A DNA stretch of 64,000 nucleotides, from assembly GCA_965262505.1 (NCBI GenBank), contig CBDHFM010000030.1:2604001-2668000 (forward strand), given 5' to 3'. Of the stretch, positions 48,463-56,480 are shown one piece after another. The first letter of the stretch is position 1, and each line of letters starts with the position of its first letter. The notes beneath the pieces were generated by a model. The model ran no database searches and was not told where the DNA came from. It worked only from the letters and a program-made list of their open reading frames with translations. The position numbers and the translations under genes were made by a program. The stretch is from JACPPO01 sp965262505. Lineage in GTDB: Bacteria; Acidobacteriota; Vicinamibacteria; Vicinamibacterales; UBA2999.

Positions 48463-48987
48463 ATGCAGATGAACCTCTCTCGCCTCAGGCGTCTGGCCAC
48501 TTGCGCGGTTGTCGTCGTGGCCACCGCGTCGTGCGGCGGGGACAGCAGCCCCACCACGCCGGTCAGCCCAACCCCTCCGTCCCCGCAGCCGCAAATTCCA
48601 AATGTCGCGGGCACCTATCGTGGACCGCTCACGATCACCGCAGCGCTCGAAGGGGGCGTGGTGATGGTGAGTCTGAGCGGAACCATGCAACTCACCGTGG
48701 TGCAGGCCGGGGCACAGCTCACGATCACGGGCTCGGTCTCGATCTTCGACGAGACCAGCGCCCTCGAAGCGGTCACCGGCACCGTGGACGACACCGGCCG
48801 CGTCACGTTCCCGCCCGACTCCGTCGTCAATGCCGCGCCCATCCCGATGGGCGACGACACCTGCGGCACCATCACCCCGGCGCCCACCATGCTGACGTTC
48901 TCGGGCACCACGGCGCGATTTCTCCAAACCGCGACCAGCGACGGCTGCGGGAACGTGGAGATCGTGGGAACGCTGACGCGGCAGTAG
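48463..48987 (+). CDS. putative lipoprotein
   Basis: About 174 residues; start at ATG 48463 or 48469 (48427 is open too). The N-terminus RRLATCAVVVVATASCGGDS has a lipobox (ATAS|C) for signal peptidase II. A Ser/Thr/Pro linker (SPTTPVSPTPPSPQPQ) leads to a beta-rich domain (VAGTYRGPLTITAALEGGVV, VVQAGAQLTITGSVSIFDET, GRVTFPPDSVVNAAP) with two cysteines (DDTCGTI, SDGCGNV). It resembles the many small beta-sandwich lipoproteins of acidobacteria. Function unknown. Confidence 0.7.
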   Translation: MQMNLSRLRRLATCAVVVVATASCGGDSSPTTPVSPTPPSPQPQIPNVAGTYRGPLTITAALEGGVVMVSLSGTMQLTVVQAGAQLTITGSVSIFDETSALEAVTGTVDDTGRVTFPPDSVVNAAPIPMGDDTCGTITPAPTMLTFSGTTARFLQTATSDGCGNVEIVGTLTRQ

Positions 48988-49003
48988 CGAGTCCGGAGCG
49001 CAG

Positions 49004-49999
49004 GTGGAGATGGGCACGGATCCGACACGGCCGACTCCCCCGCCGGCGGCGCTCGTCGTGTCCGGAGGCTGGCATATCGAGGGCCTCCCGGCCACAGTCC
49101 GGCGCGCCGGGCCGGAGGCCGCAGAGCGGACGGTGGAGTTTTTCACCGCCCAGATCCGCAACCCGCATACGCGCGCGGCATACGCCGCGGCCGTAACGCG
49201 ATTCTTCACCTGGTGCGACGCGCGCGGGCTCGCGCTCGCACAGATTTCACCGATCGCCGTGGCCACCTACATCGAAGAGATGCAGGGCCGGTATCGCGCC
49301 CCCACGATCAAACAGCATCTGGCCGCCATCCGCCGCCTGTTCGATTGGCTGGTCACCGGACAGGTGATGCCCACTAACCCGGCCACCTCCGTGCGCGGGC
49401 CGACCCACGTCGTCAGGACGGGCAAGACGCCGGTGCTGCAACCCGCCGAAGCGCGGCTGCTGCTGGACTCCATCGACACCGCGACCCTCCCAGGCCTGCG
49501 CGATCGCGCGCTGCTGGCCGTGATGGTCTACAGCTTTGCGCGCGTCTCGGCCGTCGTCGGTATGCGCGTCGAGGACTACTACCAGCAGGGCAAGCGCTGG
49601 TGGCTGCGGCTCCAGGAAAAAGGCGGCAAGCACCACGCCGTGCCGGTCCACCACAAGGCGGAGGCCTATCTCGACGCCTATCTCGCCGCGGCCGGGATCG
49701 CGGCCGAGAAAGACGCGCCCCTGTGGCGCTCGATGCCGCGGGCGGGCGGGCTCAGTATGCGCCGGATGAGCCGGGTGGATGTGTTCCGGATGATCAAGCG
49801 GCGCATTAAAGCCATCGGGCTCGGCGAGGCCAATTGCCACACCTTCCGGGCCACCGGCATCACCGCGTATCTGCTCAATGGCGGCACGCTCGAGCGCGCT
49901 CAGGCCATCGCCGCCCATGAGAGCCCGCGCACGACCAAGCTCTACGACCGGACCGACGACGAGGTGACCATCGAGGATATCGAGAAAATCGGAATTTGA
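49004..49999 (+). CDS. tyrosine recombinase / integrase
   Basis: 331 residues, start near 49004, 16 bases after the lipoprotein stop. N-terminal SAM-like core-binding domain: TRAAYAAAVTRFFTWCDARG, TIKQHLAAIRRLFDWLVTGQ. Catalytic domain: AVMVYSFARVSAVVGMRVED (Arg I), LQEKGGKHHAVPVH (Lys), ANCHTFRATGITAYLLNGG (His-xx-Arg), and AHESPRTTKLYDR (His and nucleophile Tyr). All five residues are present, so it is probably active. Members of this type act in phage-like or ICE integration. The dif-like site upstream and tRNA-Leu downstream are candidate targets. Confidence 0.93.
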   Translation: MEMGTDPTRPTPPPAALVVSGGWHIEGLPATVRRAGPEAAERTVEFFTAQIRNPHTRAAYAAAVTRFFTWCDARGLALAQISPIAVATYIEEMQGRYRAPTIKQHLAAIRRLFDWLVTGQVMPTNPATSVRGPTHVVRTGKTPVLQPAEARLLLDSIDTATLPGLRDRALLAVMVYSFARVSAVVGMRVEDYYQQGKRWWLRLQEKGGKHHAVPVHHKAEAYLDAYLAAAGIAAEKDAPLWRSMPRAGGLSMRRMSRVDVFRMIKRRIKAIGLGEANCHTFRATGITAYLLNGGTLERAQAIAAHESPRTTKLYDRTDDEVTIEDIEKIGI

Positions 50000-50023
50000 G
50001 CGGGGCGATAGCCTCCGCGTGCG

Positions 50024-50563
50024 GTGAGCGGCCTCCAGCTTGCGTTCAAGGCCGAGGATCTATTCTTGGGTATGCCGGACCCAATCACATTCACCGTCAG
50101 CGTTCTTGCATTGCTCGTGTCTGCCGCGTCGGCTATCGCAACTTGGCGCATTAACAGCCGCCAAAGCCGGCACCAGGAACGACTGGTAGACCTCGAAACC
50201 GCCCGAGAACAGGACCGCCAGCGCCTGGCGCGAAGTGCCGAGGTTCGGGCTTCAATCGACCGCGATAAGCAGGACTTTCGGGAGCGGATGATCGGTAGAT
50301 CGCCGGAATACTGGCTGGTCATCCGCAATGACGGGATGGCGTTGGCGCAGAACGTACGTATTCTTCTCGATGGGAAGCCTATCCTCGCGCACACGCTCGT
50401 TCCAGACGGCGAGGAAGAGATCACGACCATCGGGCCTGGTACCGAACACCGGTACATCTTGGCGGTGTCCACTCAGTCAGCGAGGATTGTGGACGCGCTG
50501 ATCCAGTGGGACGACGACTCCGGTGAACACCGACGATGGGAATCCAAGTTGAAGATAGTATGA
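50024..50563 (+). CDS. single-TM protein of unknown function
   Basis: 179 residues from GTG 50024 (ATG 50072 is an alternative that starts directly before the membrane segment). One TM segment (ITFTVSVLALLVSAASAIAT), a coiled coil (RQSRHQERLVDLETAREQDR, QRLARSAEVRASID) and a beta-rich cytoplasmic domain (YWLVIRNDGMALAQNVRILL, DGEEEITTIGPGTEHRYILA). Its TGA overlaps the ATG of the next gene (ATGA at 50560), so the two form an operon. Layout and neighbours suggest mobile-element cargo. No function is assigned. Confidence 0.6.
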   Translation: MSGLQLAFKAEDLFLGMPDPITFTVSVLALLVSAASAIATWRINSRQSRHQERLVDLETAREQDRQRLARSAEVRASIDRDKQDFRERMIGRSPEYWLVIRNDGMALAQNVRILLDGKPILAHTLVPDGEEEITTIGPGTEHRYILAVSTQSARIVDALIQWDDDSGEHRRWESKLKIV

Positions 50564-51158
50564 ATCCGGCTGAGCCAGAGCAAGTTAAGGACGATGCAGT
50601 AGAGGCAGGGGGGCAATCGCAAGCGCCCCCCACGCAGATCGGCGTGTCGATATCAACTTTCCGCATGAACTCAGCGAGCGAGTGGCCGAGGACGAGAACT
50701 ACCCGAGCAAACCCAGCAAGAAGCGGTACGACACGACCTTTCAATCACTTGCGGAGTCTCTTGAAGGGTCTTCCGACATTGATCGCCATCCGAGCCAAAG
50801 CCTCGTCGGTAAGAGCACGAAGCCGGACGTTGTTTGGCTGGAAGGGGTGCTGGACTGTTTCAACGCCTCGTTCCCGTACGACGCCGATGACCAGCGTAGG
50901 CTGGGCTTCGTCGTTGGGCAACAGATTGTTGGCTTGTACCTCGCCGAGATGCTTCTCAAGTACGCCTTGGATCATTCTGGTGTTTCGTACGACCTACACC
51001 ACAACCTGCACCGCGAGGAGCCAGCGCCAGCGCTGGACTTGGGCTACGGTCGCTCACGCTCACTCCGCCCAAGTCGGATCCGGCGATCGGCGTGTTCGGG
51101 AGCCATCGCCCACGAAAAACACCCGCCAGCCAAAGGGGCCATTTCTGCTTTACGTTGA
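50560..51158 (+). pseudogene. paralogue of the disrupted helical protein at 25.7 kb, frameshifted
   Basis: ATG 50560 overlaps the upstream stop and begins MNPAEPEQVKDDAVEAGGQS, QAPPTQIGV. Near 50645 the frame must shift to continue INFPHELSERVAEDENYPSK, PSKKRYDTTFQSLAESLEGS, then DVVWLEGVLDCFNASFPYDA, VVGQQIVGLYLAEMLLKYAL and DHSGVSYDLHHNL. After HHNL the match to the 25.7-kb copy ends and the frame becomes arginine-rich shadow. The YPS-P-KKRYDTTFQSLAES segment lies near the N-terminus here but near the C-terminus in the other copy. Function unknown. Confidence 0.6.
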
Positions 51159-51230
51159 CGGATGACGAAGACGCCGTGCCGGTGACCCCGTCCTGTGTTA
51201 GTCCTGCACCCCACCATGGAGCGCCCCGAA

Positions 51231-52034
51231 ATGGAACCAGTTACGACCATCGGTCTCGGAGCAGTCGCGGCGTATGTGGCGAAGGACGGGATCGGCAAGC
51301 TTCTTGGTCCTACGGCCGACTATCTCGGCGAGGGGCTGAGGGACCTGACACGCCGACGCGTTGAGAGCATTGGACGAATATTCTCCAACGCCTCCACCAA
51401 GTTAGGCAGTCAGCTCGATGAACCGGGACAGGTTCCCCCTAGAGTCCTCAAGACAGTCTTGAACGAAGGATCGTACTGTGAGGATCCCGTCGCGTTGGAG
51501 TACTTCGGCGGTGTGCTGGCGTCCTCGAGGACCGAACGCGGTCGGGATGATCGAGGCGCAAGAGTGGCCAAGGTCGTCGACAATCTCTCGACGTACCAGC
51601 TCAGGACGCACTATCTCATCTACTCGTCTATAGCGAATCTCTTCGCAACGTCAGGAAGGCGGTTCGGGACGGACCAAGATCGCGCCCAGATGCAGGTATT
51701 CCTTCCCCTCGAAGGCTACGCTAACGCAATGGGATTCTCCCAGGAAGAGTGGAACAACCCACAAATCCTGAACCACGTCTGGCACGGCCTCAGGTCCGAT
51801 GGCTTAATCGAGGGGCGTTGGCAGTTCGGTGACCAGCGTTCGCTCCGATCCATATTCGCAGGTGCGCCAAGCGACGGGATCGTCTGTCACCCTTCGGCGC
51901 TCGGCGCGGAGTTGTTCCTGTGGGCGCTTGGCCATGGAAACGTCCCGCTCGAGCACCTACTGTCCGGCACATTGGATGCAACCATCGAGGGTTTACCCGA
52001 TGGCGTGCCCGGAGCCATCGCAGTGAAGACGTGA
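51231..52034 (+). CDS. Abi-alpha (DUF4393)-family protein, putative phage-defence
   Basis: 267 residues from ATG 51231 (51216 and 51195 also possible). Characteristic blocks: GKLLGPTADYLGEGLRDLTR, RRVESIGRIFSNASTKLGSQ, PGQVPPRVLKTVLNEGSYCE, DPVALEYFGGVLASSRTERG, RDDRGARVAKVVDNLSTYQL, RTHYLIYSS. These match the Abi-alpha/DUF4393 family, some members of which are annotated as abortive-infection proteins. It sits in the tRNA-proximal part of the integrase island. The mechanism is unknown, and there is no obvious partner gene. Confidence 0.75.
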   Translation: MEPVTTIGLGAVAAYVAKDGIGKLLGPTADYLGEGLRDLTRRRVESIGRIFSNASTKLGSQLDEPGQVPPRVLKTVLNEGSYCEDPVALEYFGGVLASSRTERGRDDRGARVAKVVDNLSTYQLRTHYLIYSSIANLFATSGRRFGTDQDRAQMQVFLPLEGYANAMGFSQEEWNNPQILNHVWHGLRSDGLIEGRWQFGDQRSLRSIFAGAPSDGIVCHPSALGAELFLWALGHGNVPLEHLLSGTLDATIEGLPDGVPGAIAVKT

Positions 52035-52722
52035 TCCCGCCCGAGGCGGTGAACGTCGAGGATATCGCAGACACGGCGCTGCCGGAATCAACCGTGTCGT
52101 CCGCTCGGACGACCGGGACTGAGAGGTGATCCCAATCCCCGAGTGTCTCCGGGCAGGCCACCCGACGTAATCCCCCGCTCCGACGACAACCCCTCGAAAT
52201 AGCCGATGAACGGCATCCGGAAATACCGATTAAGAGCTAGCTGAGTCGCAACGGGTCGGGCGAGTCACCCGAAGGGCCGGAGTGGAGGACGGCGCAGCCG
52301 TTGACACGACGCGCCGCGCCCGGGCGCCATTGAACGGCTGACGGCCGCATGACTCCACGTGTTCGACGCGGCAGACGGCGGAGTCGTGGATACGCCCGGC
52401 CCGCGAAGGCTATCTGGGCCGTTTGGGGGGTGGATGTTGCCGGAGCGGGAACACCCGTTGGGGAGAAATACTGAGGAAAATCAGCTTGGCTTTCGCCCGT
52501 CTCCCCACCCATCCCATCAATTCACGTTCGGGTCGACCGTTATTCCTGCCTTTCTCAACCCGAAGATGAACAGGGTTGAAGGACGAAACGGAACAGCGAA
52601 TCACGCCCGAAGGAACGCCGCCAAGACACCCGCACCCAGGCAGGACCCAAGATCTGGCTATGTCTTGACAACATACTTGACAACTTGACAACTTACGGAC
52701 CGCCAAAATGTCAGTAAGTTGT
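52035..52722. other. gene-free end of the island next to tRNA-Leu
   Basis: Besides the repeat at 52222-52310 and the CGAAGGCTATCTGGGCCG motif near 52400, it contains three copies of CTTGACAAC (52664, 52676, 52684). An inverted repeat CAACTTAC ... GTAAGTTG (52689-52721) touches the tRNA 3' end and may act as its terminator. No protein-coding frame is convincing. Confidence 0.45.
52222..52310 (+). repeat. 3'-flank repeat shared with 25625-25714
   Basis: ATTAAGAGCTAGCTGAGTCG, CAACGGGTCGGGCGAGTCAC, CCGAAGGGCCGGAG and GACGGCGCAGCCGTTGACAC match the minus strand of 25625-25714. In that copy it is the immediate 3' flank of the helical-protein pseudogene. Here the homologous gene part is 1.1 kb upstream and the Abi-alpha gene lies in between, suggesting the latter was inserted into the unit. 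Confidence 0.65.
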
Positions 52723-52809
52723 TGGTGCGGAAGGGGGGACTCGAACCCCCACGACCTTGCGGCCGCCAGCCCCTCAAGCTGGTGCGTCTGCCAATTCCGC
52801 CACTTCCGC
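52723..52809 (-). tRNA. tRNA-Leu (anticodon GAG)
   Basis: Minus strand, 87 nt including an encoded CCA. Acceptor stem GCGGAAG/CTTCCGC; anticodon stem CCAGC/GCTGG with loop TTGAGGG, giving anticodon GAG; long variable arm as in class II tRNAs; T-arm GGGGGTTCGAGTCCCCC. Its 3' end faces the integrase-bearing island, the usual geometry for an integration target, but no second copy of the 3' end was found in the window. Confidence 0.95.
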
Positions 52810-52857
52810 TTCGGAACCCTGACGGCTCCGCGTCTGGGGTGAGGTGTCTGAGGGCCG

Positions 52858-53178
52858 CTACGGCGTCGGTATCTGCGGTACCGGCGCCGGCGCCTGCTGC
52901 GCGGGTGCCACCGGTGCGCCGCCGCCAACGACCGAGCCTGGGCCGCTCTGGCCGAGAATACCGAGGAGCAACGCGCCGAGGATGAACAGCACCGCGCCAC
53001 CCGCGGTCGCCCGTGACAGCACGCTTGCGCCGCTGCGCGCGCCGAACGCCGCCTGGCTGCCGCCGCCACCGCCAAAGGCGGCGGCGATATCGCCCCCCTT
53101 GCCCTGCTGCAGCAGAATTATCAGCATCAGCAGAAAGCAGACGATGATGTAAATGATGTTGGTCACGTAGTACAGCAT
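52858..53178 (-). CDS. secG: preprotein translocase subunit SecG
   Basis: 106 residues from ATG 53178. Two membrane helices, NIIYIIVCFLLMLIILLQQG and SRATAGGAVLFILGALLLGI, flank the conserved QQGKGGDIAAAFGGGG loop with S/AFG motifs. The Ala/Pro-rich tail (APVAPAQQAPAPVPQIPTP) is longer than in E. coli but common in this phylum. SecG assists SecYEG protein export. It follows tpiA by 28 bases in the gap-pgk-tpiA-secG-tRNA-Leu order seen in many bacteria. Confidence 0.95.
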   Translation of the reverse strand: MLYYVTNIIYIIVCFLLMLIILLQQGKGGDIAAAFGGGGGSQAAFGARSGASVLSRATAGGAVLFILGALLLGILGQSGPGSVVGGGAPVAPAQQAPAPVPQIPTP

Positions 53179-53206
53179 TTCTTTAGCCTGCGTCTAGAAG
53201 CCGCCA

Positions 53207-53971
53207 TTATATCCGACCGCGGCTTCTGGTGACGATTTCCAGAAAGCTCCCCACATTCAGGCTCGCGCCCCCGACGAGCGCCCCGTCCACGTCCGGCTGG
53301 GCGATGAGCTCCGCCGTGTTGTCCGGTTTCACACTCCCGCCGTAAATGAGGCGGCAACGCTCGGCCGCCTCGGGGCTGAACCACTGGCGCAACCGCCCTC
53401 GAATGTGGGCATGGGCCTCGGCCGCCTGCGCGGCGGTTGCCGTACGGCCGGTCCCGATCGCCCAGACCGGCTCGTAGGCGATTACGAGTTGGCCGATCTG
53501 GTCCGGGGTGACGGCGTCGAGCCCCTGCCGGACCTGGTTATCGAGCACGTCGAACGTCTCGCGGAGCTCGCGCTGGTCGAGCGTTTCGCCGACGCACACA
53601 ATCGGCACCAGCCCGGCGGTCAGTGCCGCGATGACCTTCTGGTTCACCGTCGTGTCGGTCTCGCCGAAGAGCGTGCGCCGTTCGGAGTGCCCGATGATGA
53701 CGTACTCCGCCCCGGCCTCCCGAACCATCGGGGCACTCGTCGCGCCCGTAAAGGCGCCCTCGCGCTCCCAGTACGCGTCCTGCGCCGCAATGCCCACGTT
53801 GCTGTTGCGCGCCGCTTCAGCGGCAGCGTGCACGGCGGTGAACGGCGGCGCCAGCACAATCTCCACACCCTCGACATCCTTGACGAGGCCGCGAAGCTCC
53901 TTGACGAACGCCACGGTCTCGGCGACCGTCTTGTACATCTTCCAGTTGCCGGCGATGAAGGGGATGCGCAT
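53207..53971 (-). CDS. tpiA: triosephosphate isomerase
   Basis: 254 residues from ATG 53971. Interconverts dihydroxyacetone phosphate and glyceraldehyde-3-phosphate. Motifs: FIAGNWKMYKT (Asn and Lys of the active site), YVIIGHSERRTLFGE (catalytic His), VIAYEPVWAIGTGRTAT (catalytic Glu and flexible loop 6), LIYGGSVKPDNTAEL (phosphate binding). Full length, no lesion. It lies 167 bases downstream of pgk in the same direction. Confidence 0.97.
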   Translation of the reverse strand: MRIPFIAGNWKMYKTVAETVAFVKELRGLVKDVEGVEIVLAPPFTAVHAAAEAARNSNVGIAAQDAYWEREGAFTGATSAPMVREAGAEYVIIGHSERRTLFGETDTTVNQKVIAALTAGLVPIVCVGETLDQRELRETFDVLDNQVRQGLDAVTPDQIGQLVIAYEPVWAIGTGRTATAAQAAEAHAHIRGRLRQWFSPEAAERCRLIYGGSVKPDNTAELIAQPDVDGALVGGASLNVGSFLEIVTRSRGRI

Positions 53972-54137
53972 AAGAATCTTTCGTGTGTTGCCTCAGCAGC
54001 GACGGACAGTGACGCTATGTGCGAAGAAAAAGCCGTTCTTCAAGGTTACGTCATGGCTTTGTTCGGAGCCACATGGCGGTGCTGGCCGGCGCCCGTCATG
54101 GCAACAGCGTCGTGGCGACACAGGTGAAACTCTGGCG

Positions 54138-55340
54138 CTAGGCATCAGGTAACACCGCCACGCCCGGCAACGTGCGCCCTCCGAGAAACTCCAGCGACGC
54201 GCCGCCGCCGGTCGAGATATGTGTCATCCGGTCGGCGACCCCGGCCTTCGTCACCGCCGCGATCGAGTCGCCGCCTCCGATAATCGTCGTACCGTCCACC
54301 CGGGCCACCGCTTCGGCCACCGCGATCGTCCCCTGCGCGAAGGCATCGATCTCGAAGACCCCCATCGGGCCGTTCCAGACCACTGTCTGGGCATCCCGGA
54401 GCGCGCCGGCGTACGCCGCCCTCGTCTCCGGTCCAATGTCCAGGCCCATCCGCGTGCCGATCGCGCCGTCGTCAACGCTCAGCGTTTCCACCGACGTCTC
54501 CGCGGCTGCGCCCGCGTCGATCGTCTCCGCGACCAGGTGATCGGACGGTAGCAGAAGCTCCAGTCCGCGCCGGGACGCGAGGGTCATGATGGACCGCGCG
54601 GCATCGAGCCTATCGTCCTCCACGAGCGACCGGCCGACCGGTTTCCCCATCGCCTTGAAGAACGTGTACGCCATCGCGCCGCCGATGACCAGCCGATCGA
54701 CCCGCGAAATGAGATTCTCGATGACCGCGATCTTGTCGGACACCTTCGCGCCGCCCAGGACCGCGACAAACGGACGCAGCGGGTCGGAGAGCGCCTCACC
54801 CAGACAGCGCAGCTCTTTCTCCATCAGCAGGCCGGCCGCCGCGTCCGACATGAGGCGCACGATCGCTTCCACCGAGGCGTGCGCGCGATGCGCGGCGCCG
54901 AACGCGTCGTTGACATAGACGTCCGCGAGCGCCGCCAGCGCCTTCGCGAATGCCCGATCGTTCTTCTCCTCTTCCGCGTGAAAGCGGAGATTCTCGAGCA
55001 GGACCAGGCGGGACGGAGGGGGGTGGTGCACCGTTCGCTCGGCGGCGGGCCCCACGCAGTCGCCCGAAAACATCACCGACGTGCCGAGCAGTTCACCGAG
55101 GCGGGTCGCCACCGGGCGGAGGCTCATCTCCGGCTGCGGTCTGCCTTTCGGCCGGCCGAGATGCGACGCCAGCACCACGCAACTCGCGCCCGCATCGAGG
55201 GCGTACCGAATCGTCGGCAGCGACGCGCGGATCCGGGTGTCGTCGCCGATCGCGCCGTTCTTGAGAGGGACGTTGAAGTCCGCCCGCAGAAACAACCGCC
55301 GCCCCTTCAGGTCAAGGTCGCGGATCGACCGGGTGCTCAC
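54138..55340 (-). CDS. pgk: phosphoglycerate kinase
   Basis: 400 residues from GTG 55340; the frame is open further upstream but homology begins at STRSIRDLDLKGRRLFLRAD. Motifs: FLRADFNVPL, VVLASHLGRPKG (substrate Arg), LLENLRFHAEEEKND, YVNDAFGAAHRAHAS, FVAVLGGAKVSDKI, VWNGPMGVFEIDAF, and IIGGGDSIAAV with ISTGGGASLEFL (nucleotide site). Its GTGA start overlaps the gap stop, so the two are translationally coupled. Catalyses the first ATP-yielding step of glycolysis. Confidence 0.97.
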   Translation of the reverse strand: MSTRSIRDLDLKGRRLFLRADFNVPLKNGAIGDDTRIRASLPTIRYALDAGASCVVLASHLGRPKGRPQPEMSLRPVATRLGELLGTSVMFSGDCVGPAAERTVHHPPPSRLVLLENLRFHAEEEKNDRAFAKALAALADVYVNDAFGAAHRAHASVEAIVRLMSDAAAGLLMEKELRCLGEALSDPLRPFVAVLGGAKVSDKIAVIENLISRVDRLVIGGAMAYTFFKAMGKPVGRSLVEDDRLDAARSIMTLASRRGLELLLPSDHLVAETIDAGAAAETSVETLSVDDGAIGTRMGLDIGPETRAAYAGALRDAQTVVWNGPMGVFEIDAFAQGTIAVAEAVARVDGTTIIGGGDSIAAVTKAGVADRMTHISTGGGASLEFLGGRTLPGVAVLPDA

Positions 55341-56344
55341 AATCCCCGCGCGACGATCGCAAGCAGCAGATCGACGCACCGGTTCGCGTAGCCCCACTCG
55401 TTGTCGTACCACGACATGATCTTCACGAAGTCGCCGTCCATGACCTTCGTGTAGGGCGCGTCGACAATCGACGAATGCGGGTTTCCGCGGAAGTCGATCG
55501 AGACCAAGGGCGTCTCGGAATACGCCAGGATGCCTTTCAAGGGCCCGTCGGCAGCCTCGCGCAGGGCGGCGTTGACCTCTTCGCCGCTCGTCTTCCTGTC
55601 GACCACCGCATTGAGATCGACGAGCGAGACGTTCGGCGTCGGCACGCGCAGCGCGAAGCCGTCGAGGCGCCCCTTCAGCTCCGGCAGTACCTCGCCCACG
55701 GCCGTGGCGGCGCCGGTCGTCGTCGGGATGATCGACAGCCCCGCGGCGCGGGCACGCCGCAGGTCCTTGTGCGGCAGGTCGAGGAGCTGTTGATCGTTGG
55801 TGTACGAGTGCACCGTGGTCATCCAACCCTTACGGAGGCCGAATCGCTCGTGGAGGATCTTCGCCAGCGGGGCGAGGCAGTTCGTCGTGCACGACGCGTT
55901 GGAAATGATCTGATGCTTCGCCGGGTCGTACGTCTGCTCGTTGACGCCCAGGACGATCGTCACGTCGGGACCCTTGGCCGGCGCCGTGATGATGACCTTC
56001 TTCGCGCCCGCCGCGATGTGCTTCGCGGCGCTGTCGCGCGCGGTGAAGAGGCCTGTCGACTCGAAGACGACGTCGACACCGAGGTCTTTCCAGGGAAGCT
56101 CGGCCGGGTCTTTCACCGACAGCACCTTGAACGCGTCGCCGTCCACGGTGATGCCGTCAGCGCTCGGCTTCACGTCGGCCGCAAGGTTGCCGAGCACCGA
56201 GTCGTATTTGAGCAGGTGCGCCAGGGTCGCGGCGTTCGTGAGGTCGTTGACCGCGACGAAGTCAACGCCGGGGTTGCCCATCGCCGCGCGCATGATGTTG
56301 CGCCCGATCCGTCCGAACCCGTTGACCCCGACTCGTACCGCCAT
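55337..56344 (-). CDS. gap: glyceraldehyde-3-phosphate dehydrogenase, type I
   Basis: 335 residues from ATG 56344. NAD-binding GxGxxG start VGVNGFGRIGRNIMRAA; catalytic IISNASCTTNCLAPLAKIL with the nucleophilic Cys; MTTVHSYTNDQ (His); SYTNDQQLLDLPHKDLRRAR; NEWGYANRCVDLL near the end. AVND after the second strand fits NAD rather than NADP preference, a family-based inference. First gene of the leftward glycolytic operon. The divergent waaA start is 137 bases away, so promoters for both lie in 56345-56480. Confidence 0.97.
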   Translation of the reverse strand: MAVRVGVNGFGRIGRNIMRAAMGNPGVDFVAVNDLTNAATLAHLLKYDSVLGNLAADVKPSADGITVDGDAFKVLSVKDPAELPWKDLGVDVVFESTGLFTARDSAAKHIAAGAKKVIITAPAKGPDVTIVLGVNEQTYDPAKHQIISNASCTTNCLAPLAKILHERFGLRKGWMTTVHSYTNDQQLLDLPHKDLRRARAAGLSIIPTTTGAATAVGEVLPELKGRLDGFALRVPTPNVSLVDLNAVVDRKTSGEEVNAALREAADGPLKGILAYSETPLVSIDFRGNPHSSIVDAPYTKVMDGDFVKIMSWYDNEWGYANRCVDLLLAIVARGL

Positions 56345-56480
56345 TCACGTCCTTCCTTTGCGTGCGCGTACGGCGCACGGAACTTCAATTGTACTCGGCG
56401 CGCCTTGAACAGGGTCGATCGCAGCGCTATACTCACGATTGTAAGGTCCACAGTTAGAACTATTTAGCCCACTATTTAGC
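56345..56480. promoter_or_regulatory. divergent promoter region between gap and waaA
   Basis: 136 bases between two divergent core operons, notably AT-richer towards waaA (TTGTAAGGTCCACAGTTAGA, ACTATTTAGCCCACTATTTA). Candidate -10 boxes are TATACT near 56429 and TATTTA near 56471. Exact starts cannot be fixed. Confidence 0.4.

Noticed and set aside
42699..52809. Island bounded by direct repeats of the tRNA-Leu 3' end
   Set aside because: I looked for a second copy of the tRNA 3' sequence on the left side and found none within the window, so the left border remains unknown.
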